A stretch of DNA of 64,000 nucleotides from MGBC163016 sp964462135 (GCA_964462135.1 CAYWWK010000005.1:24537-88536), one strand, 5' to 3'; counted from the stretch's first letter, positions 7,355 through 16,452 are shown. Numbers and translations: made by a program. The notes: generated from the sequence alone by a model not told the origin.

Positions 7355-8710
7355 ATGCCGATGGTGGATGGGGAAGGGAAGATGACCAGCCAGAGCGAAC
7401 GAACTCGAATCATTCTCAAGCGCTTGCTGATGAGCGACAGGCCCATGGATGCAACGCGATGGCTGGTGGATGTGGTGATCGCCGCTGGCGCTTTCGGTTT
7501 CGGGATGCTTCAGATGACCATCTCAGTGAACCTGCTTCTGCCAGATGAGTTCACGCGCATGATGCTGGGCATCCGATCGTTCGCTCCTTCGGCACTCGCC
7601 ATACTTGCCGTCGTACTTACCTGCTTGCCTCTGGTCATTCGCGAGAGATTCCCCTGGGCTGCATTCGCGCTCTGTGCGGGGTTCTGGTTGTTCTTCACGC
7701 ATCTGTTGGAAATCTGGACGCTTTCCTTGGCTGGTCCTCTCGTTGCGCTGTTCACCGTGGCATATGAGCGCAGTCGCATTGAATGCATCGTAGGGGGCGT
7801 TCTCATGCTTGGCTGCGTGTTCGTGACTCCGTTTCTCGCGTCAGCTTATCCTTCGTCCTTCAATAACTTCATCCTGCTACAGAACACCATCATCGTGGTG
7901 GCTGTCACGCTGGCTGGCTATGCCTTCCATGTACGGGAGGAGTTCTTGGAAGCGGCAGAGGAGCGGGCCGTCCAGGCTGAACAGCTTCGGGAAGCCGAGC
8001 GTCTGCGAGCGGAAGAGGCTCTGAGGACAGCTGAGGCCGAGGCTTCTCAACGCGTTGAGGCAGAGCGGGTGCGCATCGCCCGCGAGGTTCATGACATCAC
8101 CGCCCATTCGCTTTCCGCGGTGAATATCCAGTCTTCAGTGGCTTTGCGGCTGATGGATGATGACCCTCAGGCGGCCAAGGATGCCATGCAGGCAGTGCGC
8201 GACACGTCGAAGGATGCACTTGCGGAAATGCGTGCGATGATCGGCGTGCTGCGTGGCGATGCCCCTGATGCTCAAACCCATCCCACGCAAGGCACGGAGC
8301 GGCTGGGGGACCTTTTGGACTACTTGGAATCCGCAGGCATCCAAGGCATCGTGGATGAGGCGGAATATGACAGAACACAAGTGCCGGCCTACATCGATAT
8401 CGCGCTTTTCGGGATAGCCCGCGAGGCCGTGACGAACATCGTACGTCATGCGCACGCAACCCACGCCTCCCTGCGATTGGAGCGAAGAGGGGATGTCGTC
8501 ATCCTGTCAGTGGCGGATGATGGTCAAGGGGTGATGGAGGGCGAATCCCCATCGGGCCATGGTCTTCAGGGAATGCGAGAGCGCGTTCATGTCCTGGGGG
8601 GCACGTTCCAGACAGGCGCCTCGAAAGCGGGTGGTTTCGCGCTGGAGGCACGCATACCGCTTTCGACCGCATCAAACAGCCACAGCAGCCAAGGGGGTGT
8701 GGAGGCATGA
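7355..8710 (+). CDS. sensor histidine kinase, NarL/DesK class
   Basis: About 451 residues. Four to six membrane helices occupy residues 35-190, followed by a coiled coil rich in Glu, Ala and Arg, the HisKA_3 dimer domain with the phospho-acceptor His246 in AREVHDITAHS, and a C-terminal ATPase domain with AREAVTNIVRHAHAT (N box) and DDGQG (G box). There is no large extracellular domain, so the membrane helices probably sense an envelope or membrane signal. ATG 7355 has GGAGG nine bases upstream; GTG 7349 is too close. The gene overlaps the response regulator by 4 bp, so the two form one signalling unit. Confidence 0.92.
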   Translation: MPMVDGEGKMTSQSERTRIILKRLLMSDRPMDATRWLVDVVIAAGAFGFGMLQMTISVNLLLPDEFTRMMLGIRSFAPSALAILAVVLTCLPLVIRERFPWAAFALCAGFWLFFTHLLEIWTLSLAGPLVALFTVAYERSRIECIVGGVLMLGCVFVTPFLASAYPSSFNNFILLQNTIIVVAVTLAGYAFHVREEFLEAAEERAVQAEQLREAERLRAEEALRTAEAEASQRVEAERVRIAREVHDITAHSLSAVNIQSSVALRLMDDDPQAAKDAMQAVRDTSKDALAEMRAMIGVLRGDAPDAQTHPTQGTERLGDLLDYLESAGIQGIVDEAEYDRTQVPAYIDIALFGIAREAVTNIVRHAHATHASLRLERRGDVVILSVADDGQGVMEGESPSGHGLQGMRERVHVLGGTFQTGASKAGGFALEARIPLSTASNSHSSQGGVEA

Positions 8711-9423
8711 ACGGAAGAGGCGTCATTGCGCAAGGGAAGAACCGTCCCATCAAGGTCGTGGTGGCAGACGACCAGCAACTGATCCGATCGGGATATGAGG
8801 CCATTCTCAACACGTTTTCCGGGATAGAGGTCGTGGGGGTTGCTCGAGACGGCAAGCAGGCCGTATCGGAGGCCTTGCGGCTGAAGCCCGATGTCGTGCT
8901 CATGGATATCCGCATGCCGGAGCTCAACGGCATCGAGGCGACACGACAGATAACCGGAAACCCCCTGCTTCCTGATACGCATGTGCTCGTGTTGACCACC
9001 TTTGACGTAGACGAGTACGTCTACGATGCGCTTGAGGCGGGAGCCAGTGGGTTTTTGCTCAAGGATGCCGAACCCGAGGAGATAGCACGCGCCATCAACG
9101 TGGTGGCGAAGGGGGAGGCGCTCATCCAGCCTTCTGTCATGAAGCGGCTGGTTGAGACCTTCGCGCAGTCGCGCCCTCCCGCGTCTTCGGAAGGGAGAGT
9201 GCAGGCACGCGAGGCGATAGCCGCCCTCACCGATCGGGAGCGGGAGATACTGCAGTTGGTGGCGACCGGAGCTGACAACGACCAGATAGGAAAGGCCCTG
9301 TTCATCTCACCCGCCACGGTGAAGACCCATCTCGCCCGCATCATGTCGAAGACGGCATCGCATGATCGCGCACAGCTGGTGGTCTTGGCCTACGAAAGCG
9401 GACTCGTCACCCCTGCCAGATGA
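8707..9423 (+). CDS. NarL/FixJ family response regulator
   Basis: A 238-residue regulator with a receiver domain (acidic pair in VVVADDQQL, phospho-acceptor Asp67 in VVLMDIRMPE, LTT and a conserved Lys in LLKDAEPEEI) and a C-terminal LuxR-type helix-turn-helix (LTDREREILQLVATGADNDQ onward). It is translationally coupled to the histidine kinase through the ATGA overlap. The targets are unknown; the next genes downstream are groESL, which have their own promoter and repressor site. Confidence 0.95.
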   Translation: MNGRGVIAQGKNRPIKVVVADDQQLIRSGYEAILNTFSGIEVVGVARDGKQAVSEALRLKPDVVLMDIRMPELNGIEATRQITGNPLLPDTHVLVLTTFDVDEYVYDALEAGASGFLLKDAEPEEIARAINVVAKGEALIQPSVMKRLVETFAQSRPPASSEGRVQAREAIAALTDREREILQLVATGADNDQIGKALFISPATVKTHLARIMSKTASHDRAQLVVLAYESGLVTPAR

Positions 9424-9510
9424 AACCCGATGCCAAGGTTCCTGCGCGTCAATGGTTTGGCAACGGAATCAACATAAGCGTGACGCTATCAGATTTCTTA
9501 TGAATAGGTC

Positions 9511-9538
9511 TTGCAAAGTGTCCCGAGGCTGCTAATAT
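9511..9538 (+). promoter_or_regulatory. groESL promoter
   Basis: TTGCAA (9511-9516) and TAATAT (9533-9538) are 16 bp apart, and the CIRCE element begins 12 bp after the -10 box, so a bound repressor would cover the transcription start. Confidence 0.7.
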
Positions 9539-9550
9539 ATCCCCTTGAAC

Positions 9551-9577
9551 TTAGCACTCGCACCCTTAGAGTGCTAA
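9551..9577. promoter_or_regulatory. CIRCE heat-shock operator
   Basis: A perfect match to the CIRCE element: TTAGCACTC, nine bases, GAGTGCTAA. HrcA binds this site and represses groESL until heat or misfolded protein titrates GroEL. No hrcA gene is in the window, so it must lie elsewhere. Confidence 0.97.
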
Positions 9578-9665
9578 ATCGTTGAAAAAGGTGATAACTC
9601 GGAACCTTTTCAGCGTCAAGGTGAAAGGGTGCGAAAAGAATCCGAACAGAAAGGAAGGCTGCGTC

Positions 9666-9953
9666 ATGAATCTTAAGCCTCTGGGCGACCGCGTCATCAT
9701 CAAGCAGGATGAGGCGGAGGAGAAGACGTCGTCGGGTCTCTACATCGCAGGTGATGCGAAGGAGAAGCCCCAAACCGGTACTGTGCTGGCTGTGGGTCCA
9801 GGCAAGCTTGACAAGGACGGCAAGAATCTGCCGATGCCAGTCAAGAAGGGTGACCGGGTGGTCTATAGCAAGTATGGCGGGAATGAGATCCTCACCGATG
9901 ACGAAGAGGTTCTGATCGTTCGCGCTGATGACATCTATGCGGTCTTCGCATAG
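9666..9953 (+). CDS. groES: co-chaperonin GroES
   Basis: 95 residues, the normal GroES length. It has the family start MNLKPLGDRVIIKQDEAEE, the mobile loop region KTSSGLYIAGDAKEKPQ that docks on GroEL, and the ending DDIYAVFA. Seven subunits cap the GroEL cage in the cytoplasm. A site AAAGGAAGG precedes the start. It is the first gene of the CIRCE-controlled operon, with groEL 51 bp downstream. Confidence 0.98.
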   Translation: MNLKPLGDRVIIKQDEAEEKTSSGLYIAGDAKEKPQTGTVLAVGPGKLDKDGKNLPMPVKKGDRVVYSKYGGNEILTDDEEVLIVRADDIYAVFA

Positions 9954-10004
9954 AGCCTTTGTTGATTCAAGACGAACTGACTTATAGGAAAGGAAGCATC
10001 ATCC

Positions 10005-11633
10005 ATGGCAAAGGAAATCAAATTCGAAGCCGATGCGCGTTCGGGCCTTGCAGCTGGCGTGAGCAAGCTGTCCGATGCGGTCAAGGTCACCTTGGGCCCG
10101 AAGGGTCGTTATGTGGCTTTGGAGAAGTCCTATGGCGCTCCCACCATCACCAATGATGGTGTGACCGTTGCCAAGGAAGTCGAACTGGAAGACAAGATCG
10201 AGAACATGGGCGCGCAGCTCGTTCGCGAAGTTGCGGTCAAGACCAACGACGTTGCAGGTGATGGCACCACCACGGCAACGCTGCTGGCAGACGTCATCGT
10301 CCAGGACGGTCTCAAGAACGTCACCGCGGGCGCTGATGCTCTGGCCATTCGCCGCGGCATCGAGCAGGCAACCGAAACCGTTGTGGAGGCCATCAAGAAG
10401 GCGGCCAAGAACGTCTCCACCAAAGAGCAGATCGCCAATGTGGGCACCATCTCCGCAGGAGATGCCGTCATCGGCGAGAAGATCGCCGAGGCTATGGCCA
10501 AGGTTGGCAAGGATGGCGCCATCAGCGTTGAGGAGAGCCAGACCTTCGGCATCGAGATGGATGTCGTTGAGGGCATGCAGTATGACCGTGGCTACATCTC
10601 CCCGTACATGGCAACTGACATGGAGAAGATGGAAGCGGTGCTGAAGGACCCCTACATCCTGCTGACCGACCAGAAGGTCTCCAACGTCCAGGATTTCATC
10701 CCGCTGCTTGAAGAGGTCATGAGAAGCGGTCGCCCGCTGTTCTTGGTGGCAGAGGATGTTGATGGCGAGGCGCTGGCAACGCTGCTTCTGAACAAGCTGC
10801 GCGGCACGCTCAACGTGGTGGCCATCAAGGCTCCCGGCTTCGGCGACCGTCGCAAGCGAATCCTCGAGGACATCGCTGCCGTTACCGGGGCTCAGGTCAT
10901 TGACAAGGACTTCGGCATGACGCTGGCTGATGCCACCATCGACATGATGGGCACTGCCAAGACCGTCAAGGTCACCAAGGACAATTCCCTCATCGTTGAC
11001 GGTGCAGGCAAGAAGAAGGAAATCGAGGCACGCATCGCCCAGATCAAAGCTGAGCTCGAGCGCACCGATTCCGACTTCGATCGCGAGAAGCTCCAAGAGC
11101 GCCTCTCCAAGCTCTCTGGTGGTGTCGCGGTGCTCAAGGTGGGCGCTGCCACCGAATCCGAACTCAAGGAGAAGAAGTCTCGCATCGAGGATGCTCTGCA
11201 GGCAACCCGCGCTGCGGTGGAAGAGGGCATCGTTGCCGGTGGCGGCGTTGCTCTGGTGAACGCCATTCCTGCTGTCGAGAAGATGAAGGTTGACGCTGAT
11301 GAGCAGGTGGGCGTGAACATCATCCGTCGCGCTCTGGAGGCTCCGCTGCGCGCCATCGCTGAGAATGCAGGTTACGAAGGCAGTGTGGAGGTTGCTGAAG
11401 TCAAGAAGGCCAAGGCTGGCATGGGCCGCAACTACAAGACGGGCGAGTGGGGCGACATGATCAAGATGGGCGTGAACGACCCGGTCAAGGTTACCCGTAC
11501 CGCTTTGCAATCAGCTGCCTCTGTGGCAAGCCTCATCCTCATCACGGAAGCCACTATCTCTGACATCCCTGAGGAAGGGCCTGATCTGTCCGCTCTGGCT
11601 GGTGCCATGGGTGGCGGCGGCGGAATGTACTAA
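10005..11633 (+). CDS. groEL: chaperonin GroEL
   Basis: 542 residues, full length for the 60-kDa chaperonin that folds proteins in an ATP-driven double ring. Recognisable parts are the ATP-binding segment VTLGPKGRYVALEK and VAGDGTTTATLLADVI, the hinge and apical domain, and the C-terminal Gly/Met tail GGGGGMY, shorter than the GGM repeats of E. coli. It shares the promoter and CIRCE site of groES and is followed by a strong terminator. It is the only groEL copy in this window. Confidence 0.98.
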   Translation: MAKEIKFEADARSGLAAGVSKLSDAVKVTLGPKGRYVALEKSYGAPTITNDGVTVAKEVELEDKIENMGAQLVREVAVKTNDVAGDGTTTATLLADVIVQDGLKNVTAGADALAIRRGIEQATETVVEAIKKAAKNVSTKEQIANVGTISAGDAVIGEKIAEAMAKVGKDGAISVEESQTFGIEMDVVEGMQYDRGYISPYMATDMEKMEAVLKDPYILLTDQKVSNVQDFIPLLEEVMRSGRPLFLVAEDVDGEALATLLLNKLRGTLNVVAIKAPGFGDRRKRILEDIAAVTGAQVIDKDFGMTLADATIDMMGTAKTVKVTKDNSLIVDGAGKKKEIEARIAQIKAELERTDSDFDREKLQERLSKLSGGVAVLKVGAATESELKEKKSRIEDALQATRAAVEEGIVAGGGVALVNAIPAVEKMKVDADEQVGVNIIRRALEAPLRAIAENAGYEGSVEVAEVKKAKAGMGRNYKTGEWGDMIKMGVNDPVKVTRTALQSAASVASLILITEATISDIPEEGPDLSALAGAMGGGGGMY

Positions 11634-11666
11634 TCAATATTACGCCACCGCTTCAATAGACGAAAA

Positions 11667-11696
11667 AGCCCCTGCAGATCTGCAGGGGCTTTTTTT
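11667..11696 (+). terminator. groESL terminator
   Basis: A ten-pair stem AGCCCCTGCA/TGCAGGGGCT with a GATC loop is followed by seven T. An A run on the other side could also allow it to work for the opposite strand. Confidence 0.93.
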
Positions 11697-11721
11697 CATG
11701 ATAACGATCTTCGATGCGGTC

Positions 11722-11857
11722 TACAGGTGACTTCCGATGCGCAGGTCTAAAGACCTGTACTGCGGGCGGTTTACGGATGACTTCCGTAGCGCAGGCTTCA
11801 GCCTGCGATTGTGAGCGGTTTACGGATGACTTCCGTAGCGCAGGCTTCAGCCTGCGA
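11722..11857 (+). repeat. GTAGCG hairpin repeats, three tandem copies of about 49 bp
   Basis: Three units start near 11722, 11772 and 11821. Units two and three are identical over 37 bases and carry a seven-pair hairpin CGCAGGC-TTCA-GCCTGCG after CGTAG. Unit one is degenerate in sequence but keeps a hairpin with different arms, CAGGTCT-AA-AGACCTG. These fill the gap between the groESL terminator and telA. They belong to a family found in five more intergenic gaps of the window. Confidence 0.88.
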
Positions 11858-11898
11858 CCGGCCGAGGCAGATATCCCTTGGCCGGTCGAATCAAGCGC

Positions 11899-13053
11899 TT
11901 ACTTGACCTCCATCAGCTTCTGCTTGAGCTCCGCCTCCATCTTGCGGATCTCCGCTTCGGCTTCAGCACGCTTCTGGCGGCCTTCTGCTTGGATTTGCAT
12001 GACCTCATCGAAGGTCTGGATGAGGTTGTCATTGGTGGCGCGCAGCGTCTCGATATCCACGATTCCGCGTTCGCTGGCCCGCGCCACTTCGGTAGTGGAC
12101 TGCTTGAGCTTCTCGGCATTCTTCTTCAGAAGCTCGTTGGTCATGTCGGTGACGGTGTTCTGGGCCTTGAGGGCCGCTTCATTGTTGGCCATGCCCAAGG
12201 CCAGGACCATCTGGCTCTTCCAGAGGGGAATGGTGTTCACCAACGTCGTCTGGATTTTCTCCACCATGAGCATCTCGTTGTTCTGCACCAGACGGATCTG
12301 CGGAGCTGTCTGCATGGCAATCATGCGAGTGAGGTCAAGGTCAGAGAGCTTCTTCTCGAATCTGTTGAGGGAAGACTCCAGCTTCTGCACGGCCTCGGCA
12401 TCTTCCGTCCTGCCCGTCGCGTTCGCTTTCGCGCGCAGCTCCTGCAGTTCCCCTGCCTGCACTTCCTCCAGACGCTTCTTTCCTGCCAGAAGGTACATGG
12501 TCAGTTCTTTGAAGTAGGTGAGGTTCAGTTCGTAGAGCTTGTCCAGCATGGCGGCATCCTTCATCAGTGCCATCTGATGCTTCTCAAGCGCTCCTACGAT
12601 CTTGTTGACGTTCGCTTCGGCCTTGTCGTAGCGCGTCTTGAGCGCCTGGACCTTGTTCGCCTGCTTCTTGAAGAATCCGAACAGCCCCTTCTCCTCATCG
12701 GCATCGAACCCCTTGAGTTCGATCACCACGCTTGAGATGAGGTCTCCCGCTTCGCCCAGATCTTGGGTGCGCACGCGATCCAGGGCCGTCTCGGAGAAAT
12801 CAGCCATCTTCTTCTGAGCGCCAGCACCGTATTGAAGGACGGTGTTCGCATCCGTCACGTTGATCTGCTTGGAGAAGGATTCAACCTGGGCCAGCTCTTC
12901 TGCGGAAAGCGAGTCCTCCAATGCGGGAGGCTGTTGAGCCGTGCTGGGGATCACCTGCGCTTCGGTGACCACAACGGCCTCTTCTGCCATATTCGGAGTC
13001 AGGGTGAGTTCAGGTACCGGAGTGCTGGGGATGGAGGACAGCTCGTCAGCCAT
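11899..13053 (-). CDS. TelA family (toxic anion resistance) protein
   Basis: 384 residues matching the TelA/KlaA family, mostly alpha-helical with long coiled coils and no membrane segment. The central part LKGFDADEEKGLFGFFKKQ and the region NEMLMVEKIQTTLVNTIPLW are family hallmarks. Members were named for tellurite resistance but occur widely, often beside XpaC as here, and their biochemical role is unclear. ATG 13053 (MADELS) has AAAGGA six bases upstream; the in-frame ATG two codons earlier lacks room for a ribosome site. It lies 11 bp after the XpaC-like gene in the same direction. Confidence 0.85.
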   Translation of the reverse strand: MADELSSIPSTPVPELTLTPNMAEEAVVVTEAQVIPSTAQQPPALEDSLSAEELAQVESFSKQINVTDANTVLQYGAGAQKKMADFSETALDRVRTQDLGEAGDLISSVVIELKGFDADEEKGLFGFFKKQANKVQALKTRYDKAEANVNKIVGALEKHQMALMKDAAMLDKLYELNLTYFKELTMYLLAGKKRLEEVQAGELQELRAKANATGRTEDAEAVQKLESSLNRFEKKLSDLDLTRMIAMQTAPQIRLVQNNEMLMVEKIQTTLVNTIPLWKSQMVLALGMANNEAALKAQNTVTDMTNELLKKNAEKLKQSTTEVARASERGIVDIETLRATNDNLIQTFDEVMQIQAEGRQKRAEAEAEIRKMEAELKQKLMEVK

Positions 13054-13064
13054 GGTCATTCCTT

Positions 13065-14279
13065 TCAGTTGTCAGCCGCTTTGCCTGGTTTGTGATCGAA
13101 CGGGCTTTCAGTGAGCCCTTCCTGGGCCAGTATCGTATGAAGCACGGAGATCTCGGAGGATACGTCCATGGAAAGGTCTGCGAAGGTGCCGTCCAGCAGT
13201 TTCTCATAGGCTTGGATGAGGACATCCAGTGTGGACTCTATCTCTTGGCGCGAACTGCGGATGTTGTCTCCCTGAACGGCCTGTTCCTCCAAGGCGTCGT
13301 AGGCGCTCAAGAGCTTCACGGTGGTGGGAAGATAATAATCAGTGAGGCGCCCCAGCTGGTCGATGAGCGAAGGATCGGCTTTGACGCGCTCAAGGATTCT
13401 GCCAACCACTTCTTCGATGTGCACGATGCGGGCGCTTACCGCCTTATCATCTATATCGACATCAAGCTGGTGGATCTGCGCAAGATAGTTCGATCCGGTA
13501 GAGATGAAGGTGCGGGCTTCAGGGCTGAGTCCATCATTGGCGGCAGACGCTGCCTGCGCATCCGCGGCGGCCTCAGCGCGCTTGCGTTGCTCCTCAAGGA
13601 TCTGTTGCTGCTTGCGGGATTGCAATTGAAGGTAATGCTGATAGGCCTCGTTGGTCACGATGAGCGTGGTCTGCTCAGCGTCAAGATGGCCTTCAGGCAG
13701 CAGCCCACGACGCAGAAGCTCTTGGATGGCGGAGAGCACCTTCGCTGGCTTCTGGCCGGTAGCCTGGGCGATTTCCGCAATGGGCACCGCTTCACGATTC
13801 CCAAAGATGCGTTTGAGGGTATTCAATTGCTGTCCCATTTTCAGGCGCTTGGTCCCATTGAGAAGCAGGGCGAAGGATGGAACGAAGAACACAGCCATGA
13901 TCGCAGCGCCTACGATGGCCTCGGGAATGCCAAGCAAAGGGGCCGTGACGATGCAGCTCAAAAGCGGAAGGCCGAAGCTGAAAGAGAGAATGGACCCGAA
14001 AACCGTGCGCAGGATGCCACCTCGTTTGACCTTGGCCGCGCGACCGAAGCGCGCATCCAGGAGGGCCTGCTGCTGGGCAAGGGCGGCCTTTTGCGAAGCG
14101 AGCGCTGCCTGCTGTTGGGCCTGGGCCTGATTGGCGCGATATCCCTCGACGGCTCCTTCGACGGCTTGACCTATGGCATCTCCGATGGCGCCGCCCGCGG
14201 TGGTTATCCCCTTCGCGACATTTCCCACGATCTCACGGCAAAGTCGTTCGAAATCATCTTGGTTACCTTGAGAAGCCAT
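13065..14279 (-). CDS. XpaC-like membrane protein (5-bromo-4-chloroindolyl phosphate hydrolysis family)
   Basis: 404 residues. An N-terminal helical region rich in Gln and Ala (about 50-85) is followed by two membrane helices (SFGLPLLSCIVTAPLLG and IVGAAIMAVFFVPSFALLL), a small winged-helix-like segment (PIAEIAQATGQKPAKVLSAI), a coiled coil, and a C-terminal helical XpaC domain (YYLPTTVKLLSAYDALEEQ). XpaC and TelA are often paired, and here they form a two-gene unit; they may act together at the membrane in response to toxic anions or envelope stress. The family name comes from an assay, not from a known substrate. Confidence 0.8.
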   Translation of the reverse strand: MASQGNQDDFERLCREIVGNVAKGITTAGGAIGDAIGQAVEGAVEGYRANQAQAQQQAALASQKAALAQQQALLDARFGRAAKVKRGGILRTVFGSILSFSFGLPLLSCIVTAPLLGIPEAIVGAAIMAVFFVPSFALLLNGTKRLKMGQQLNTLKRIFGNREAVPIAEIAQATGQKPAKVLSAIQELLRRGLLPEGHLDAEQTTLIVTNEAYQHYLQLQSRKQQQILEEQRKRAEAAADAQAASAANDGLSPEARTFISTGSNYLAQIHQLDVDIDDKAVSARIVHIEEVVGRILERVKADPSLIDQLGRLTDYYLPTTVKLLSAYDALEEQAVQGDNIRSSRQEIESTLDVLIQAYEKLLDGTFADLSMDVSSEISVLHTILAQEGLTESPFDHKPGKAADN

Positions 14280-14364
14280 GCACACCCTATTTCGCATTCG
14301 TTGCCAGTGGTGGTGATATTACCATGAATGGAGGGCTGTCTCTGCTGATAGTGATTCGGTATTG

Positions 14365-15231
14365 CTATGCGAAGATGAGCACAAGGCCCAAAACCATGCC
14401 GGCCATGACGGCGAATGCGGGCGCCTTTGACTTGTAGATCAGGTAGGCTTCAGGCAATATCTCGCCATAGACGACATAGGCCATGGCACCTGATGCGAAT
14501 CCCAGGCTGAGAGCCAGCCCCACGGGACCTACATCACCCAACCACAGGCCCAGCCATGCTCCCAGCAGGGTGGGGATGCCGCATGAGGCAGTGAGCAGGA
14601 TGGCACGGGCCTTTCCCATGCCGCCGCTCATCAAGGGGACTGCCACTGCCATGCCTTCAGGTATGTTGTGCAGCCCAATGAGCACGGCCATGATCATGCC
14701 CGATCCCACAAGAAGGCTGTCTGAGGCGGCGAAGCTGGCACCGATGGTCATGCCCTCAGGGACATTGTGCAAGGCGATGGCGGCTGCCATGACGATGCCC
14801 GCCACGACCAGAGAGGCGCGCGAATCGTTGCGACGGATGTGCTCGTTCAGATGATCTGCGTGGATGAGCTCGTCCAAGTCATCGTGGGTCTTCGGATGGT
14901 TCTTGTCCTCGGTATGAGGAACCTCCTTGCTGGTCTTCCGGTCAATAGCGACATTGAGTCCGTACACCACGCCGATTCCAACCACGAATGCGATGACCAC
15001 CAGCCATACGCCCAGCGGACTGGATTCGATGGCGGATTCGGTTGCTTCCACCAGAAGATCGAAGCAGACGATCGAGGACATGACGCCGCCCGCGAAGGCA
15101 AGCAGCAGACTGACCACCTTGTTGGATTCGCTGTTGAACATCGCCCCGATGATGCCGCCCAAACCCGTCCCACCGGCGCCTGATATCAGCGTCACGATGG
15201 TGACGAAGGTGAACGGATCAACGTGCTCCAT
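14365..15231 (-). CDS. ZIP family metal transporter
   Basis: 288 residues with about eight membrane helices. The two ZIP metal-binding motifs are clear: HNVPEGMTIG in helix four and HNIPEGMAVA in helix five. A His- and Asp-rich cytoplasmic loop (HTEDKNHPKTHDDLDE, then HADHLNEH) precedes them, as is usual for ZIP proteins that import zinc, manganese or iron. ATG 15231 has AGGAG seven bases upstream. It is divergent from a putative heavy-metal exporter, so the pair may balance one metal. A second ZIP gene lies at 21741-22535. Confidence 0.92.
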   Translation of the reverse strand: MEHVDPFTFVTIVTLISGAGGTGLGGIIGAMFNSESNKVVSLLLAFAGGVMSSIVCFDLLVEATESAIESSPLGVWLVVIAFVVGIGVVYGLNVAIDRKTSKEVPHTEDKNHPKTHDDLDELIHADHLNEHIRRNDSRASLVVAGIVMAAAIALHNVPEGMTIGASFAASDSLLVGSGMIMAVLIGLHNIPEGMAVAVPLMSGGMGKARAILLTASCGIPTLLGAWLGLWLGDVGPVGLALSLGFASGAMAYVVYGEILPEAYLIYKSKAPAFAVMAGMVLGLVLIFA

Positions 15232-15394
15232 GAATCGACTCCTGTTAGCTTTGATTAACTTCGGACTGATGATAGCAGACAAATCCTGCCAGTCCGTCTC
15301 CTTTGTCGCCTGCAGGCACCTTTGCATCCCTTTTCGTTCCGGACCGTTGAGTGCGTCTGCTGTCATGGATGATTTCTGCGATAGAATCTCATCC

Positions 15395-16387
15395 ATGGAA
15401 GAGTTCTCTCATATCGCTGAGCATGTCGTTGGGCATGCTGTTGCGGATACGCTGTATCTGATTCCGTTTCTGTATCTGACCTATCTGCTGATGGAATGGC
15501 TGGAACACAAGACGGGCACGAAGACGCAGGATGCCATCAAGCGGGCCGGGGCAGCTGGACCAGTGATAGGGGCGTTGCTTGGCGTGGTGCCCCAGTGTGG
15601 CTTCTCAGCCGTTTCAGCTACGCTCTATGCAGGACGCGTCATCACGCTTGGAACCCTGTTCGCAGTCTTCCTTTCCACCTCTGATGAGATGCTCCCCATC
15701 TTCCTGGCCGAACAGGTACCCCTTTCCACCATCGCCTCCATCATGGGAGCGAAGGTGATCGTGGGCATGCTCATGGGCTTTCTGGTGGATGCCATCATGC
15801 GGCTTGCCCGGCGCTATCAGCAAAGCTACCGCATCCACGAGCTGTGCGCGCATGACCAGTGCGGCTGTGGTCCCGAATGCCAAACCTGTGAGGATAACCC
15901 CGAATTGGTGTATCAGCACGCTGATGACTGCTGCGCGGGTTGCGCCCATGATCATCACACTCACGACCATGCGCATGATGACCATGGTTGGAAGGGCATC
16001 TTGCTCTCCGCACTCAAGCATACGGTGCAGGTGATGGTGTTCATCTTCCTGATCACGCTGCTTTTGAATGCGGTCGTTGAGGTGATTGGGGAGGATGCCC
16101 TGGCGGGATTCCTGGAGAGCAACTCCATTCTCTCCATCTTCGCATCCGCGCTGGTTGGTCTCATTCCCAACTGCGCGGCAAGCATTGTGATAGCCGATCT
16201 GTACGTGGAGGGCGTTTTGGGAGCCCCAGCCATGTTCGCGGGGCTGCTTGTCTCTGCAGGCGTTGGTCTTCTGGTGCTCGCTCGCACCAACAGGCATTGG
16301 AAGCAGAACGTGGCCATCATTTGCGCCCTGTATGGTATCGGTGTCCTCTGGGGTTTCATCTGTCTGGCTTTTGGTGTGACGTTCTGA
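15395..16387 (+). CDS. putative metal exporter, ArsP_2/DUF2899-like permease
   Basis: About 330 residues with two membrane halves of roughly four to five helices each. Repeated signatures in both halves, GVVPQCGFSAV and GLIPNCAASIV, are typical of this permease family, in which the Cys is thought to bind metal. The middle loop has clustered Cys and His: CGCGPECQTC, then CCAGCAHDHHTHDHAHDDH. The family is annotated as putative manganese or arsenic exporters. ATG 15395 has no clear ribosome site; ATG 15365 is an alternative. The divergent ZIP neighbour supports a role in metal balance. Confidence 0.8.
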   Translation: MEEFSHIAEHVVGHAVADTLYLIPFLYLTYLLMEWLEHKTGTKTQDAIKRAGAAGPVIGALLGVVPQCGFSAVSATLYAGRVITLGTLFAVFLSTSDEMLPIFLAEQVPLSTIASIMGAKVIVGMLMGFLVDAIMRLARRYQQSYRIHELCAHDQCGCGPECQTCEDNPELVYQHADDCCAGCAHDHHTHDHAHDDHGWKGILLSALKHTVQVMVFIFLITLLLNAVVEVIGEDALAGFLESNSILSIFASALVGLIPNCAASIVIADLYVEGVLGAPAMFAGLLVSAGVGLLVLARTNRHWKQNVAIICALYGIGVLWGFICLAFGVTF

Positions 16388-16452
16388 CGCCTCGTGATGC
16401 CCGATGTTCGCGAATGGTCTTCGCTGGGTTGAGGATTGCGAAAGGAAACGGA

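Noticed and set aside
9999..11510. A 503-codon open frame on the minus strand across groEL
   Set aside because: It is exactly antisense to groEL, has no ribosome site and its product is biased to Leu, His, Asp and Gly as expected for a shadow of GC-rich codons.
11722..11857. Possible CRISPR array because of regular 49-bp repeats
   Set aside because: The units are adjacent, the would-be spacers are also repeated, and no cas genes are present.
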